Origin: Edolisoma coerulescens
Taxonomy: Eukaryota; Chordata; Aves; Passeriformes; Campephagidae
Assembly (NCBI GenBank): GCA_013397115.1
Contig: VWZW01006289.1
Span: forward strand, 5,069,892-5,133,891
Direction of reading: 5' to 3'
DNA: 64,000 nt
Under the pieces are notes generated by a model. The model saw only the letters and a program-made list of their open reading frames with translations, had not been told where the DNA came from and made no database searches. A program made the position numbers and the translations under genes. Shown one piece after another: positions 12,661 through 26,000 of this stretch; position 1 is the first letter of the stretch, and each line of letters opens with the position of its first letter.

Positions 12661-13810
12661 ATATTTTCATAAACTGAGAGAATAGATTTTTCAATAGAAA
12701 TTATTATTTCCTCTTCCTTGGGTTTCTAATACAATTATACAAGCCACTTAGAAATTCCTTTTACATTCCAATAACTGAATTTAAAACTCATGTCTGAGGT
12801 TTTATTCCTCTTCTGGTATTAGTTTAAAGCACTTCACCCCAAATAATCTGTCATCTTTAGACTTGATCACTTCTGTTGAACTTATGCACCTGCCATGAGA
12901 GTTTCACCTTCTTGCTCTACAAAAATTGCTTCCTGTTAGTGTTTCTCGAGTAGGGGAGTCTACCTTCTCTATAATCACTATATTTCCAGAAGTGATACTT
13001 TACAAGGAAGGTTCATCACCAGACTTCATTTGGTATTTGTTTCTATTTGTCGTTTTATATTTGTTTGTCAAGAAAAATTATCCCTGGACATGTTCTAAAG
13101 TTGCCCTACAGAGAATCAGGAAATTCATTGCCTTATCTTGGTAGAATTCTTTTCAATTTATAGAATTTAATCAGCTGTCTGATTCTTTCTTGGATTTACC
13201 AATCTCTGGTGTTTCCAGCTCATGTAAGTAACAATCAAAAGTTTCATAGTCAAGATGTCTGTATTGTATTGTCAGGTGCTAAACCTGATTATCAAGGGAT
13301 GCTGAAAGTAGTATAAATACCCTGAGTAGCTGGTTTCTAATAAAATTTTAACGTCAAAACAGAGCAAAGAAGGATGATATTTGGTCATATACTGTCCGCT
13401 AACAAGTCACATATTTTTTCAGCTGCTGTCCAGCTTCCCATTTGGAGCAAAGAAATATCACAAAGGTTTCTCAGGAACAAGAAGGTAAAGTAGTTGGAAG
13501 AAAATCTGCTCTGCTGACTTATAGCAATAGTTTGTTCTCTCATTAAAAGTGGTATAGCTTGTAACAATCTTCAAAATGTTCAGACTATTCTTTGGATGAA
13601 TGAGTTAGGGAATGGAAAATCAGAGCTTTCCTCTGCACCATCCAATGAAAATTACAATTCGTGTCTAAGACATTGCAGATTCTGGACATGAAGATACATA
13701 TACTTGTGTGGAGAGAGAGACAGAGAAACAGAGTATTCACAGAGAATGCAGTAAGTGATGTTTTTAAAGTTCTGTCTCTTCATATGGGCATTTTAAGCAT
13801 TCAGGCATTG

Positions 13811-13840
13811 GGCTACATTAAACACCGGGACAATGTAGCC
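13811..13840. repeat. 9-bp perfect hairpin with 12-base loop
   Basis: The arms GGCTACATT (13,811-13,819) and AATGTAGCC (13,832-13,840) pair perfectly around the loop AAACACCGGGAC. The right arm is followed by TGA and the left arm is preceded, after a small insertion, by TCAG. This suggests a slightly longer imperfect inverted repeat. No adjacent gene gives it a role. Confidence 0.55.
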
Positions 13841-16433
13841 TGACAGTACCTCAGCTGAAACACAGATATATTTAATGATTGTATCTCCTGTCTGGTGTAA
13901 TCTTACTTGATACTTTCAACAACACTTTAAGGACTCTTTTGTAGAAGTTTCAAATCTTGCATCTGGGTAACTTACTGAAAATGTAACCTGACAGCGGAGT
14001 GGAATCGTCTTTGCTTCTTTTCGTAAAGGGATCAATAGCACTTTACACCTAATCTTTATTTCAGCTTTTAGGCTTTTAATGCATCATTTGCTCCCTTTTG
14101 ACACATAGGGAGAAAAAAAGTGCTACAAAACAACAATATAATTTTTCCTTCAATATAATTGACAGGAAACTTTTTCTTTAGCTCTGTGGAAAGAAAAATC
14201 TAAGAGTTAGGGTCACAGAAAACATTTATTTTGTTTCTCAGAAGACTGGGCAAAGGAAATGACTTTTCAATCAATATAAAGCTAGTCAATCAGAGAAAAA
14301 GACAAAAAACCCACAAAAAACAGTACAGAGGAAATTGAAGGGCCTTTTGCACTCTGTGCACAGGGTTGAAGGAAGTGTTTTCCCTAGACTATGCATGAGC
14401 AACTGCTCTGCTGGTTGGCTTCCCCCATCTGAATCAGCAGGAGCCAACATGGGGAGAAAGGGAGACAAAAGATGTTGTGGGTCATTGAGTCAACCAGGCT
14501 TGTCATCATTAAAGACTTCTGTTTAGGGTCTCCCTCTGTTCCTGCATGCCACCCTGACAACAGTGGTAGGGATGCTTGACATTTGAACTACGAAAGGAAG
14601 TCATGGTCTGGGAATTTTTGTCAAATAAAGGAGTCATAAAGAATATTTTACTCAAACATATTCTAATTTTTCAGTAGACCTGTTAGAGAGTGCATTTTTT
14701 TTTTTAATTTTGTGAATGTTTATGAGGATTGGAATGTCTCTAATTACTCATATTACAAACATACCTAGATGGACCTCTCAGTTACTTAGCACACTTTCCA
14801 GTTTTGCAACACAATGAAAACAATAAAAAACTGTTGAGTTCATGATAGTGAAGTCAAAAGTTTCCCCATAATTAGGAACAAACTTGAAGGTGAGAAGAAA
14901 CTAGTAACTACTATTTCTGCAGAAGACAACTAGCAGAGCATATTATGAGGTGTTGCTAAAACTATCCAAGCCCTGAACTTTGTGGGGTTTCTTAGTTTCT
15001 TTTAGGTTTTACTTTATTATTTTCAAATACAAGAAAGTCCAATAATTAAATCAAATAATACAGATGAGAAATTACACAGCATCATGGCAGCTATGTGAGA
15101 AAAGAAATGATGCTAGAGACAAAAGAGAGAATCTCTATCACTGCCAAAACAATATAACTAGCATTTTTTGAATACTCACTCAAATTTTTATGGTATTATT
15201 ATTTTACTCATATGGTAATGGGAATCCAAGGCATTGAAATTTATAGGGCTGATTTTGTACCTTTCACATATTTCTCTGTGATAAAGATGGTATTCAACCC
15301 TCTTTCTTGGAGGCCTGCTTCATTTCCCCAATAGTCAGACTTGAAATTCTTAATGACAGGTTTGGAATTACAGAATTTTGCATAAATTGGCTTGCTCTTA
15401 AGCATGAGATGCTTGTTTTTTCCACAGATTTTGAAGTAATCTATAAGTTTTCAGTATCAGCTTCATCTCTACCTTGCAGATATCAGTCAATTTTCACCTT
15501 TCAGGAGTTGAGCTAAGTTCAGTCCAGGGCAGTTATACCATTCTCTAACCAAGATATTTATGTCAGTCTACCCATTCAGACAGACTGTGCTTCTGGACCA
15601 CTCCACCACAGTTTACACTTTTTCACTAAAGGTGTGGTGTCAACTGCAGACATGGACTATGTGGACTGTTCACTGCTAAAGTTCAGGAGAATGCTGCACA
15701 CCTCCCCTGCATCTCCTTTAAATGACAACTTTTCAGGCGGTATGGCACCATCTCTCAGTGCACAGAGTGTGGAAAGAAAGCTTTTATAAAATTCTCTGCA
15801 TAACAAGACTTTTTCCTCCATGGACAAAAAGGTTTGTTTCTTTTTACTTCTCATAAGCTAATAGGAAGGTAATTTGTAAGCAGGCAGGTAAGAGTAACCA
15901 CTGAAATCCATCTCAGCTGGTGCTTCCTATACACACTGAACAATGATTTAAACTTCCACATTAGAGTCTAGAAATATGGATGGCTGCTTAAAACAACTTC
16001 GTGAAGATGGAAAGGAGACACTGTACACCAAAAAATGTATGGGTTTTTTCAGTTACCCCAGTTAATTGGAAAACTTATGAAAGTTCAGGAAAAGGTTACA
16101 CAAACACTGATTAACCCTCTATCCACTCACAGGACATTATGTCCTGGATTAATTTGCTGAGAAGAAAGACTGAATGAAACCTCAGAGAGTTTACCCAATT
16201 TTATTTAATCTATGAAGTAGAATTGAAGAATTCCAGATAAGATACAAGTAAGAACATGAACTAATATAGATTTTAAAATGGGAATGGAGAATATGACCTA
16301 GAAGGGGCAAAATTAAGAATATTTATGCCAGTATTTCAGCATAAATGCTTACCATTATGCAGACTTTCTCGCCTAATGCAAAATCAGATAAAAGGTGTAA
16401 TTTGAAATACATTGCTAAGAAAGAGTCAAGAGG

Positions 16434-17440
16434 TTAAACAATGCAGTTAATAAATGTAAATAAGCAAACCAAGGAGACTGAAGTTGAGCTCGTGAATCCT
16501 GATTTAAGCAAATACTTTTGAAGATGCCTAATGGGGACATGCTGTGGTGATGACCAGTTTTTTGAAGATGATCGTCTATCAAAACCGCTTAAAACTCTTA
16601 ATATCAGACACCCTAACAAACAGGGCAATGCCAGAAGTACATGAACCTGTTGCCCACCCGTACAGAACACCCAAGCTATTAGGTGCTCAAATCCTTTAAA
16701 ACTCAGGTTTCTAATACAAGAATTTAATCCAAGGCTGAAAGCACAAAAGAGGTGTTTCAGGATTGTCACAAATGGTCTACAACACTTATATCTCCCCATC
16801 CTTCACAATGGTCTCCCAGACAGGGGAGAAAGTAGATCAGAAATGTTCTTCCTGAGTCCAGAAAAACTGCAACTGTCAAAAGCAGTGTTTTCCAGCCTGG
16901 AAAGTAAAGGTGGGGCAGGGGGTACGTAGCCTTCATGTTCATATGTTTCAGGTAATCCTCAAAAGAGAAAGATTTGAGATTATAGAGATTAGATTGGGCA
17001 TTAGATTGTCTGTTCTTTGTCCAGATTCTCAACAAAGTCCTATTGTGAGTTATGAAGAGATGAAGGTCATTATACAAACATGCAAAGCACCAGGGCATTG
17101 AAAATCCAGCATTATTGGGAGCTAGTAGTTTTTACCTTAACCCTATTGAGTGAATGATCAGAGACTTTCAGGCTGTTCTTGAGCCAGCACTTCGCAGCTC
17201 CTTCTTGACTCTTCCCTGGCCATGGGGTTTGGTGGAGAGCACAGGAGCTGCCCAGGAGGACCTTGTCCAAGGTACACAGGAAGGAACACTCCAGCCATCA
17301 AGCACTTGTGTATTGTTTCTGCATATTGACATACATTTTCTCCTACTGCCATTTTCCACCCACCATGGTAGACAATATATCATCTGTCTGAAAGATTTTT
17401 TAAAGGGCTGCAGTTCAACTTCTGTGAGCACACAAACCAC
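16434..17440 (-). other. Partly open kilobase of unknown origin, possible decayed coding sequence
   Basis: Three open segments follow each other on the minus strand: 17,440 to 17,168 and 17,098 to 16,766 share the same frame and are broken by stops, and 16,799 to 16,434 continues in another frame. This layout is what a coding sequence with a few stops and one frameshift would give. The conceptual peptides (for example a patch reading PHLYFPGWKTLLLTVAVFLD) match no family I recognise. The block is also a little GC-richer than its surroundings. Alternatives are an unrecognised transposon or chance. Confidence 0.2.
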
Positions 17441-20400
17441 AGCACTAACTATAGGAGCATAGAGAATAGAGTAGTAATTTCCACAGAAAGAAAAAGTGTC
17501 CCCAAATGACTTTTCATAAATAGCATTTTGTTTTATACAGTATAGGTACTAGATTTCATTTTTTCTATGTCCAGGTACTTGAAAACTGCAGGCACAGATT
17601 CTTCTGTGTGAGCAAAAAGATGTTTCTTTAATAAAATGCATCTTTTTATTTTTACACTTTCTGTAGCTGGTACTGTTCAAACTCCTTTTCTAAGAGTACT
17701 AAACATTGTCTGTATCATTGAGTGATTTATTTACCACTGCTGATAAAGATGTTTGTGAATTAAAGACCTTGCTTTTGCTGTTTGTAGCCAGAGTAGATTC
17801 TGAACTTCACTCTTTGTATAATTATATTTTAAAACAGTATCTTTTCAAGCCATTCATTATTTCTTAAAATAAACTGATTGAAAAGGAAACAAACTCTTCC
17901 AGGACAATAAGCATAGAAAACAGATAAACTAGCAGTCTTAAAACAAAAGCTATTTTTTCCAACTCCAGGCAATTAAAATTGTCATTAAGTAGAAAAAACA
18001 TTAAAAGGAGTATCAGATTCTCAGTGGTAAAAAGCATTCTTTCCACCATGAAGTCATATGAGACTGACTATTGTCATCTAATTGATCCCATACCTTATTT
18101 CTACAAATATTTTTTACATTTGAAAATCATAAGTCATTAATTGTTGTATAAATAGATTAAAATTTCAAGGTTTTTAAATCTTCTTACATGTTTCACAGAT
18201 TATGACCAATTTTGAAAAATGAAAAGATATGTAGCTCTAGAACTTTCCAGTACTTATCTAGTGAGTCAGTGTGTTAGTGTGCAAAATTAAAATTTAAATA
18301 ATAAATAATAAATGAAAATCAGAATCATTGTCCTAAGAATCAACAGAAGTTTAGCCATTCATTAAATGGGAGCATGATCAAGCCTAAAACTAGAACAAAA
18401 TTTAGCAACTCCATTGCCATGGAAAGTATGGGAATGACAGAGTATTGCAGGAGCTCATTTTCAAAAGGATGCTGGAGTACCAGTAAACCAAAATAGACTA
18501 CACGTGTCCATTCAAAAGGAAAAGACAATCTTTCCAGACCAGCTCTCTTCCATGGAGAAATATTGTTATACTCTTCAATAACAGCTGTTTACCTTACCAG
18601 TCCAAGGTGGGAATGATAAAGGAGAAGTTGGAGAGAAGAGTGCTAGAAGATTCAGCCACAGGAGAGGGAGATATGTCTTAGCCTCTGCTGGAGCCAGATA
18701 GTCATAAAAGTGTTAAAAAAATCTAGATAACTTTTTACTTTCCTATACCGAATTTCCTACGTGCTGTTTTCCAGTTAACCTGCTGAAGTCAGTGTGGTTA
18801 ATTTCTCGTGCTTTGATGGGACATAGGTTTAAGTCACTGCTTGAACTAGACAGACCAAGATTTTTCATTTGTATTATTAAATGCAAAATTTCTAAGCCCT
18901 TTTAAAAAGATCAGTGACAGCATCTGAAGGTATGAATTTCTATGGCAGTAGATTCCCTGGCCTAGCTATATTTACCAACAAAATAATTTAGCATACAAAA
19001 AGCCATCACTAAACAAATGAGGTAGGTTTAATTAATGTTAGTGTCTATAAACCACTGTAAGGTTTCTCCTTCTCAAAATCACATAGAAAGTTCTTTTGAT
19101 TTCAGTGTATTAAAGTGTTTCATTTTCTACTTCACTCATTTCATGTCAGTCCTTAAGTGTCTGGGCTGAACTGTGGGACTGTAAAGAGATGTACATATGT
19201 TATAGAGTACTGCTTGTATACAAAGGTTTTTTCTTGGTTTGTTTCTTAGGGTTTTTTTTTCTCTCAGCCTACTGAATTTTATAAAATGTTTACTGAGAGA
19301 TGCCCAGCACTCTCACTTCAAATAAAGCAATCAGTTCTAAACAGCATTGACTCAGGGGGTAGCCCTCAGCGATAACCACTAGTCTATTTAGACTGTTTTC
19401 TATTCTGTTTAGGCGTTTCTTCATTTCAGACTACATGGGGTAAGGGCAGGAGCGAGCACAGTGATGTGGTCTCAGTCCTAGGCCTCAGAGCATACCCTGT
19501 GACACGGCCCCAGGCTCTTTTCTATTAAGCTGACCTTATGTCTCAAAGCCTTATGACCTGTGACACCACTCAATTGTTATTTAATCAATTCAGTCAAAAT
19601 TAAAAAGGTGTACTTTTATTTGCCTTAACACCTTTTCTTTCTGGTATTTGTTTTGGTGACCTTTGAGTATTGGATTTCAGCTGTCAATAACACACCACAT
19701 GCCAGATTGCTTTTTCTAATAAATAATGAAGCAACTTCTGAGGATTATTTGGATTGCATTGATGCGGGTTAGAAATAGTCTGCAAACACAGCCCAAAAAG
19801 AACAATGAAGCTGCATATTCTCAGACCATCTCACAGGAAACGCAGCAGGAGAAAAGGACTGTAGGCACTGACTAAAACCAAAACTGAAATTTTCCTACAA
19901 TTACCTGTATAGAATCTTCACCTTGAGCTTGAATTAAAAACAAAAGACTCTCTTTTGCTTGTTAAATAACAAAGGTGGTAGAGGTCAGTGCTAGACGGGA
20001 AAAAAAAATCAATCATTTGTCACATTTTGTAAAGAGGCCAAAATATCTGTTGTCTTTACCCCAGATTAATATTCATTCTATATGCATATCCCATATCTGG
20101 GAACAGAAACATAACTTTTTTTCACCTTGTACTTTAGTGTATTACATTAAAAAAAATTTTCATTTTTCCCCTTATATCATATACCTGGTTCCTGGTTTGG
20201 AGAAGAATTTATGGCTGTTGTTATACAAATGTGCTAGACCCTGTACAAAAGTGTGATAATTTTCTGCTGCAGAAATACACAGTCTTTCAATAATAAATGA
20301 AATAAAAATTAATCAGAATTCTTAGAAATTTAGTAGCAATGACAACAAAAGAGATGAAGTCCCAAAGAACGTTTGCATAGTGATGCATCTTGTTGACTTT

Positions 20401-21303
20401 CCTCATACATGCACAAGTCAGGCTCAAGACAAAGCCAGACAGCATCAGCGGCTACTTTTGAAATTTCATCTGACGATACTTTTTCTTTTTAGGCATTTCT
20501 GTGCCATTTTACACTCTCACCCTAAGCTGCAATGTTGAATTAAATTCATGAATTAACTCCAATTAACTGTGATTTAAGTAACAGGTAATCTTTCATTTCA
20601 CTGATCTGGTAACCATGAATCTGAATTTAAAACCTTTCCATCTTGCAGGTCCCCACATGCAGAAAGACATATTTATTTATTTTTTGTATTACAGGGCTCC
20701 AAGCTTTGAGAAGGCATCAGGAAGATGATTTGACAGAGAAACTTTGATTCTCATGTACCTGAAGCTTTTTCCTTTCCTTATTTAGAGAAAACCTCAATTT
20801 TTCTAAGAGCGGCAGCAAAGACTAAGTTCCAGAGCTGCTCTTTTCTGAGCTTAAACTATATTGCACTGTGCACAGTAAGTAATAGCTGCATGTCCTGGGA
20901 TTTGGCAAGAGCAAGTTTTAATCTCTTTGAGCATCCCCAGGAGCTACAAATGGGAGTGGGAAGAGAGAGGATTGCACCCCTGTTGCCCTTTCCCCTTCAC
21001 AGTCTGTGATCCCCAGGGTGGCACAAATATTTATAAATTAGTGACATTTATTTATAAAATGCCTGAGACGTGCACCACTTTAATGTATTAAAAAATTACA
21101 TTAATGTAAACTCAGCTTCATACATCACTGAACATTATTAATTGGGTGTGGGGATGTGTGAAGGGGGATGGGATAATTAAGACTGACTGTCTTTTGAATA
21201 CCTGCAGTGTCAGCAGAGGAAGTAGCACAGACTGAGCTCCTACAAATAGTTCATGGTAAAAAGGAAAGAATTGAAGCAATAGAACAAGTAGTGTGATCTT
21301 CTG

Positions 21304-21400
21304 TGTTTAGCTCCGGAGGTGTCTGTGTATCTTTAACTCAGAGACAGACCAGAGCCTGAGGATTAACCGGGTCAAGGGCTTTATTCTATAGTCTATGTGG
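21304..21400 (-). mobile_element. Probable LTR remnant (R-U5 part)
   Basis: Read on the minus strand there is AGAATAAAGCCCTTGACCCGG, then ttaatcctcaggctctggtc, and at the far end ccggagctaaaca. AATAAA followed by a cctttgaccggttaacc-like block and a CA terminus is typical of LTR R-U5 regions of bird class I retroviruses. CpG sites survive (ccgg, tccgga), so the copy may be moderately young. The U3 side (above 21,400) is not recognisable, no internal region or target duplication is seen, and the limits are approximate. Confidence 0.45.
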
Positions 21401-22377
21401 AAAACAAAATGCTTAGAGTCATAACATGGCAGAAACATGATCAAAAATATTTTTTAGTGTAACACAGCTTAAATATTAGGTTGGGGAATTTGTAGTAAGT
21501 GAAGCAAAATGTGACCCAGTGTGGATATGACCCATTCTTTGCACTGCAAATGATTGGCATGCAAAGTCTTCAGGGCAAATCTTCTGCCCTGAATATTCAG
21601 TCTGTACAACTCCAGGTTATGAAAAACTATATGAAACGATAGCAGCTTTTGAGCTAATTATTCATTCTATTATGTGCTTTTGACAGGGGCTTGGCATATT
21701 GGTATGCCTGATAGCTTAAAATTTGAAAGCAATGCACTCTTTTTTTTTTTTTTCATATATTTGAGTGATGGACTTCTGTTCAACTTCACTTCAATGCCTG
21801 TGTTCTTTTTCACTACTGTTTCTCAGATGATACGAAGCTGGAGTCCCACCAGGCAGTCTGTTCCATTCCTGCTCTCTCCTCCCAGCACTGTCTCATAAAG
21901 GTCCATATCCATATTCTTAGAAAGAGCTATTTGAGTCACTACTGTAAGACAGTGATTTGAAAATCCAGGGTCGAGAAACAGCTACAAAAGAATGCAGGGA
22001 TCCACCCTTGCATCCCCAGCATCATACAAATGGAAGATATTCAGATACCAAACATCAAAACCGTGGTGCAAATAAGAAGACCAGTAAAACTGGTAAAGCT
22101 GGAGCAGATGAAGATTTTCAGAGGAGATAGAAATAATGTGGGTAAACATTCCACTGAAGAGAGTGGTGACGAGGGTATATAAAAAGGAGGCTATTAGTCT
22201 GGAGCGTGGTCCAGTTTGAGACATTTCAGTAAGACAGTGGTTGTATTTTCATTAGGGATCTGACTTGTGCACAGAAGTAATGATAACACCAGTGCCAGGA
22301 CACTTCTTCAGTAGGGAGGAGGATCGGGATATGGCAGTGAAAGAATCAGATAGCCTTGAGATCGACAGGAATAGAAG
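21401..22377. other. Stretch without a recognised gene
   Basis: This stretch contains a T14 run (21,740-21,753) and otherwise unremarkable sequence. The block 22,000-22,230 is purine-rich and runs into the ancient CR1 that follows, so its last part may belong to the same element at a divergence I cannot resolve. No supportable coding sequence is present. Confidence 0.5.
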
Positions 22378-23098
22378 TAAGATGAAATTCAATAGCACAA
22401 AGTACAAGGTCAGTCACTCAGGGACTAATAACACAAATACTGTGCTATAAACTGTGAGCTCATCTGTCAGAAATCACCAAGAAGAGAGTGACCTAAACTC
22501 TCTAGCTGATCACAGTATGACCGTGAGCTGCCAATATGCTGTAGCTGTGAAAAAAGGCAAATGCGTTTCTGAAGTAGAGTATGGAGATATTTCCAGAGAG
22601 GACAAGAAAGCATTAGTATCACCATCCAACACCCCAATAAAACCTAATCTTGAGGACCACGTACCTATTAAAAGAAAGATGAACTATTACTGGAAACAAT
22701 ACAGTTGGTACATAAATATCAAAAAGACACCAAAGTAATTTGGCATGCTTAGACTAACAAACCAGACCCTAAAGGAGATTTAACTGTTGCCTATAAATAC
22801 ATATGAAAATAAACACAAGATATAGAGGTGAAATATTTAAGCTGAGTGCCAGCTTTGGCATGAAAAGAAATAAGGGGTACGCTTATGCTGGAAATTGGAA
22901 AAAAGGATCTTATCTAGCACAGCAATCATTCCCTGGAAGAGCTTCCCAAGCATGGTAAGGGTGTAGGGGCTGAGGAACAAAAAACTAATTGCTTTTAAGG
23001 TGGAGTTTGATAAGTGTAAAAAGATTATATGATATGGTTGCTTGCAAGAGCATGGAATTGGATTTAGTCCCCACATTCCCTTCCAGCCCCTAGATTCC
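22378..23098 (+). mobile_element. Ancient CR1 LINE, 3' region
   Basis: The segment follows the untranslated 3' half of amniote CR1 elements in order: taagatgaaattcaatagca, acaaagtacaaggtc, aactaataacacaaatactg, gctgatcacagtatgac, then caatatgctgtagctgtgaa, then atttccagagaggacaagaa. Later come ctataaatacatatg and finally cccttccagcccctagattc. The order is kept over about 700 bases but substitutions and small indels are frequent, so the insertion is old. A plus-strand frame of about 95 codons inside it (22,454-22,738) is noncoding repeat sequence. It is 5'-truncated, as CR1 copies usually are. Confidence 0.8.
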
Positions 23099-26000
23099 AA
23101 AGCTATGCCACAAATCCTCTGAGGTAAAAACAGGAGATTTATACCAGTAAGAAAAACAGATTCCCAGAATTGTACACTTTTAGAAGTGAGGAGACAAATA
23201 TGAAGATCTTCTTTGAGATGAAATGTCCTGGATTAGTTCCTGTTACGTGGCTGAATAAGAGCATCAGATATACCCCAAGGGGGAAAAAATAAACATCATC
23301 TTGCCTTAAAAATTCTCTTGATAGAAAAGTCAGTATAACCTCTGGTTAGTTATTCAGTTAATTGCTGTCACATTTTAAAAAAACTTGTAAAGGTCTTATG
23401 TCTACTTCAAATGTTTCAGGCTTCCAGGGACCTGTATGTACAACACTTTGTTAGAATTAATCCTCTCTTATAATGTGCCTGTATATTTCTATTCAGATTT
23501 CTGCTTATTCATTTTAGGGTTAATTGCATAGGAATATCCTGTTTATTTCTCTGACTAATGGGATGGGAAACTCAACACTTTGTCCAAGGATGGCGTTCAG
23601 TACTTGTACTTTGCTTTCAGTGATAAAGGCTTAATTACTACTAGGAGCTGATGCAACAAGCATGCAAAACCAGAATTACCCGTACATAACACTGGATAGT
23701 ATTGGACATTGGTAATCATTACTTAGCTGTTCTTCCAGTTATAGGTTTGTTGACATACAAGGGAGCAGTGGAGATAAACTTATCAGAGTATGAGGTACAG
23801 CTAAACCTCTGTAGATGTACCAGCTACCACTGCTAACACAGTGTTGTTTTTTGAATGCAGTTCCGTGGAAACCTGCTTATGACTTTCATAACCAGTGGGA
23901 AAAAATAGGGTTTTTTTGGAAATGAATGACCAGCTAGCATTAAGAAAAAACAACATTCCTGCTGGATGCCAGAAGGGACTCAAGCGTTATCATAGCTGTG
24001 GAACAAGAGTGAGTGTGAATGTAAATGATTGCAGATAACTGAAGTAATGCTTTGTTCTTATCTTCCTCACTAATATTTTCTTGCAGGTAAGGAGGAGAAC
24101 TATGGTTTCAATGTCTGCAGTTCCTTAATTTCTCCATGTGTCTATGTCTGCCTTACTGTGCTTCTCTTCTCTGTTGGTTACCTGGGATATGAGCCACAAT
24201 GGAGACCACATTGTCCATCTCAGGAGCTTCTTGTCCTCAGTGAGTTGTCAGAAGGTGACCATCCACCACTGCAGATGCACTAAGGGCATCTTAGTAGCTG
24301 TTCTTCAGTGGCCATTTATTTCAGCTACACTTAAAAATTTTGGAGGCACCTGCCCTGGCAACCACTACCTTAGCCCACAGCAACGAGGCACAGATGACTA
24401 TATCCTACAGGCATATGTGGTATGCTGAATTCATACCCTGGGTTTTACAAAGCCTAGATATGATGGTTTTCATCAGAATTACTTTAATTCTAGGTGTAAC
24501 ATTTTCTGAGCAGGTTAGATAGCAGTGGCCCAGAGCAGTTCTGCATGAGTGTTCCCTAAGCCTCAGCAAAACTTCTCCTTGTTCAGATGCCTTGGAAAAA
24601 AAACTCAAAAACCTCCCAAAAGACATGGTTTATATGACTTTATTGCACTCCAGAAATTTCTATTTTTAAATGTCTAAAGAAAGTGGTGTTTGGGGTTTTT
24701 TTTCCCAAAATGAAGAAAAAACTGAAGGGTGCTGGTATTGCCTATAATGGTTTAGGAGAGGATAAATAAACTGTTTCAAATCATCAGGAATTTTGAGCAA
24801 ACACTGACTTTCTAGAGATTCAAAAGTACAAGTGTAGAAATTGGCTTGTGTTAGGAAGAAATCTGTTACTGCCCTGACTAGATTAACCATGGTAATTGGC
24901 ACTGGGGTTTTTTAACATATTGTGCAGTGCTTTGCAGGCAGTAGTAATAAATAATGTGCACTTAGCTGCACTATTGGTCATTCGCAGTCCTATCACAGCA
25001 ACCTCCCCCCATTCAGGGAAGATAAATGTGATTTAAATTAATAGCCAGTCCTAAATAACTCCTCAGCTGGTAAACGATGCATTTATCAGGCCCAGACAGG
25101 CAGTGTCCTTTGATTCATGGTCCCCCCCTTACAATGTGAAGGGTGCGTACAAAAATTATTATTACTTTTTAATAAAGTGTAGCAGTCAGTCTTCAGTCAT
25201 TTATCAGAAATGGAGGCATTCTGACAAACAGAAATATCTTAGCAGTGGATGAATGAGAGGGATAAAGGACACATTTCTCAACAAAAATAATCACTGACTA
25301 AATAATCTCATAAAAGTCAGCTTCTAAGTACCTTGAAATAAATGTATCCAGCTGAAAGATACAGACTCCATGTGCTGTTGAACTAAAACCTAAACCAACC
25401 ATTACAATATTCACCTGCAAACAGAAATGGAAAACAATTATTCTCATCCTCATTCTGTGTGACAGTAATTCGTATACAAATAGTGGTCAGCTAAATAGCA
25501 AATTTTCCAATATATTTTCCTTGTTGTTTCCAAGACACTAGCTCAAATTCATTTCCTCATTTATAGCTTTTAAAGTAAATTGTTCATAAATAAATAAACA
25601 AAGCTTGGAAAAAGAGTGATAGTGAATGAAGCAACTTGTAACCAAATGTAATTTAAAATGTTTTATAGCTTATGGATTTTTTTTGTATTCTTTTAGTATT
25701 TAAAACTTTATTGTTCTTAAAATTTAGGCATGCTCAGGATATGGCAGTGCAAGGCCTTCCTGTGCAAGAAGATTGCCTGAGGAGATTTAGAGGAGGCTGT
25801 TCTTTGCAGGTGAGCATCTATATCGGTCATGTGCGAACTCAGGGCAGAGAGTTAAACCTGCCTTTCATCCTAATGATTTGCCCGTGCACAAACTTCAACT
25901 CACAGGGTAATTCATATAAATGTGGGAAAGCCAGATCCTGCATTTTTGACACAAACTTTTCTGCAACTCCTCTGTTAACATGGGACTTGGTTCCTCTTAG

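Larger units (their letters stand above)
12661..21303. other. Unique stretch without a recognised gene
   Basis: This is mostly AT-rich unique sequence. Points of note are a small hairpin at 13,811-13,840 and a slightly GC-richer kilobase at 16,434-17,440 where the minus strand is unusually open. T-runs lie near 14,697 and 19,250. The segment around 21,010-21,130 has a conserved-noncoding look. I found no exon with good splice sites and matching reading frame. Confidence 0.6.

Noticed and set aside
22454..22738. Plus-strand open frame of about 94 codons
   Set aside because: It lies wholly inside the untranslated 3' part of an ancient CR1 element.
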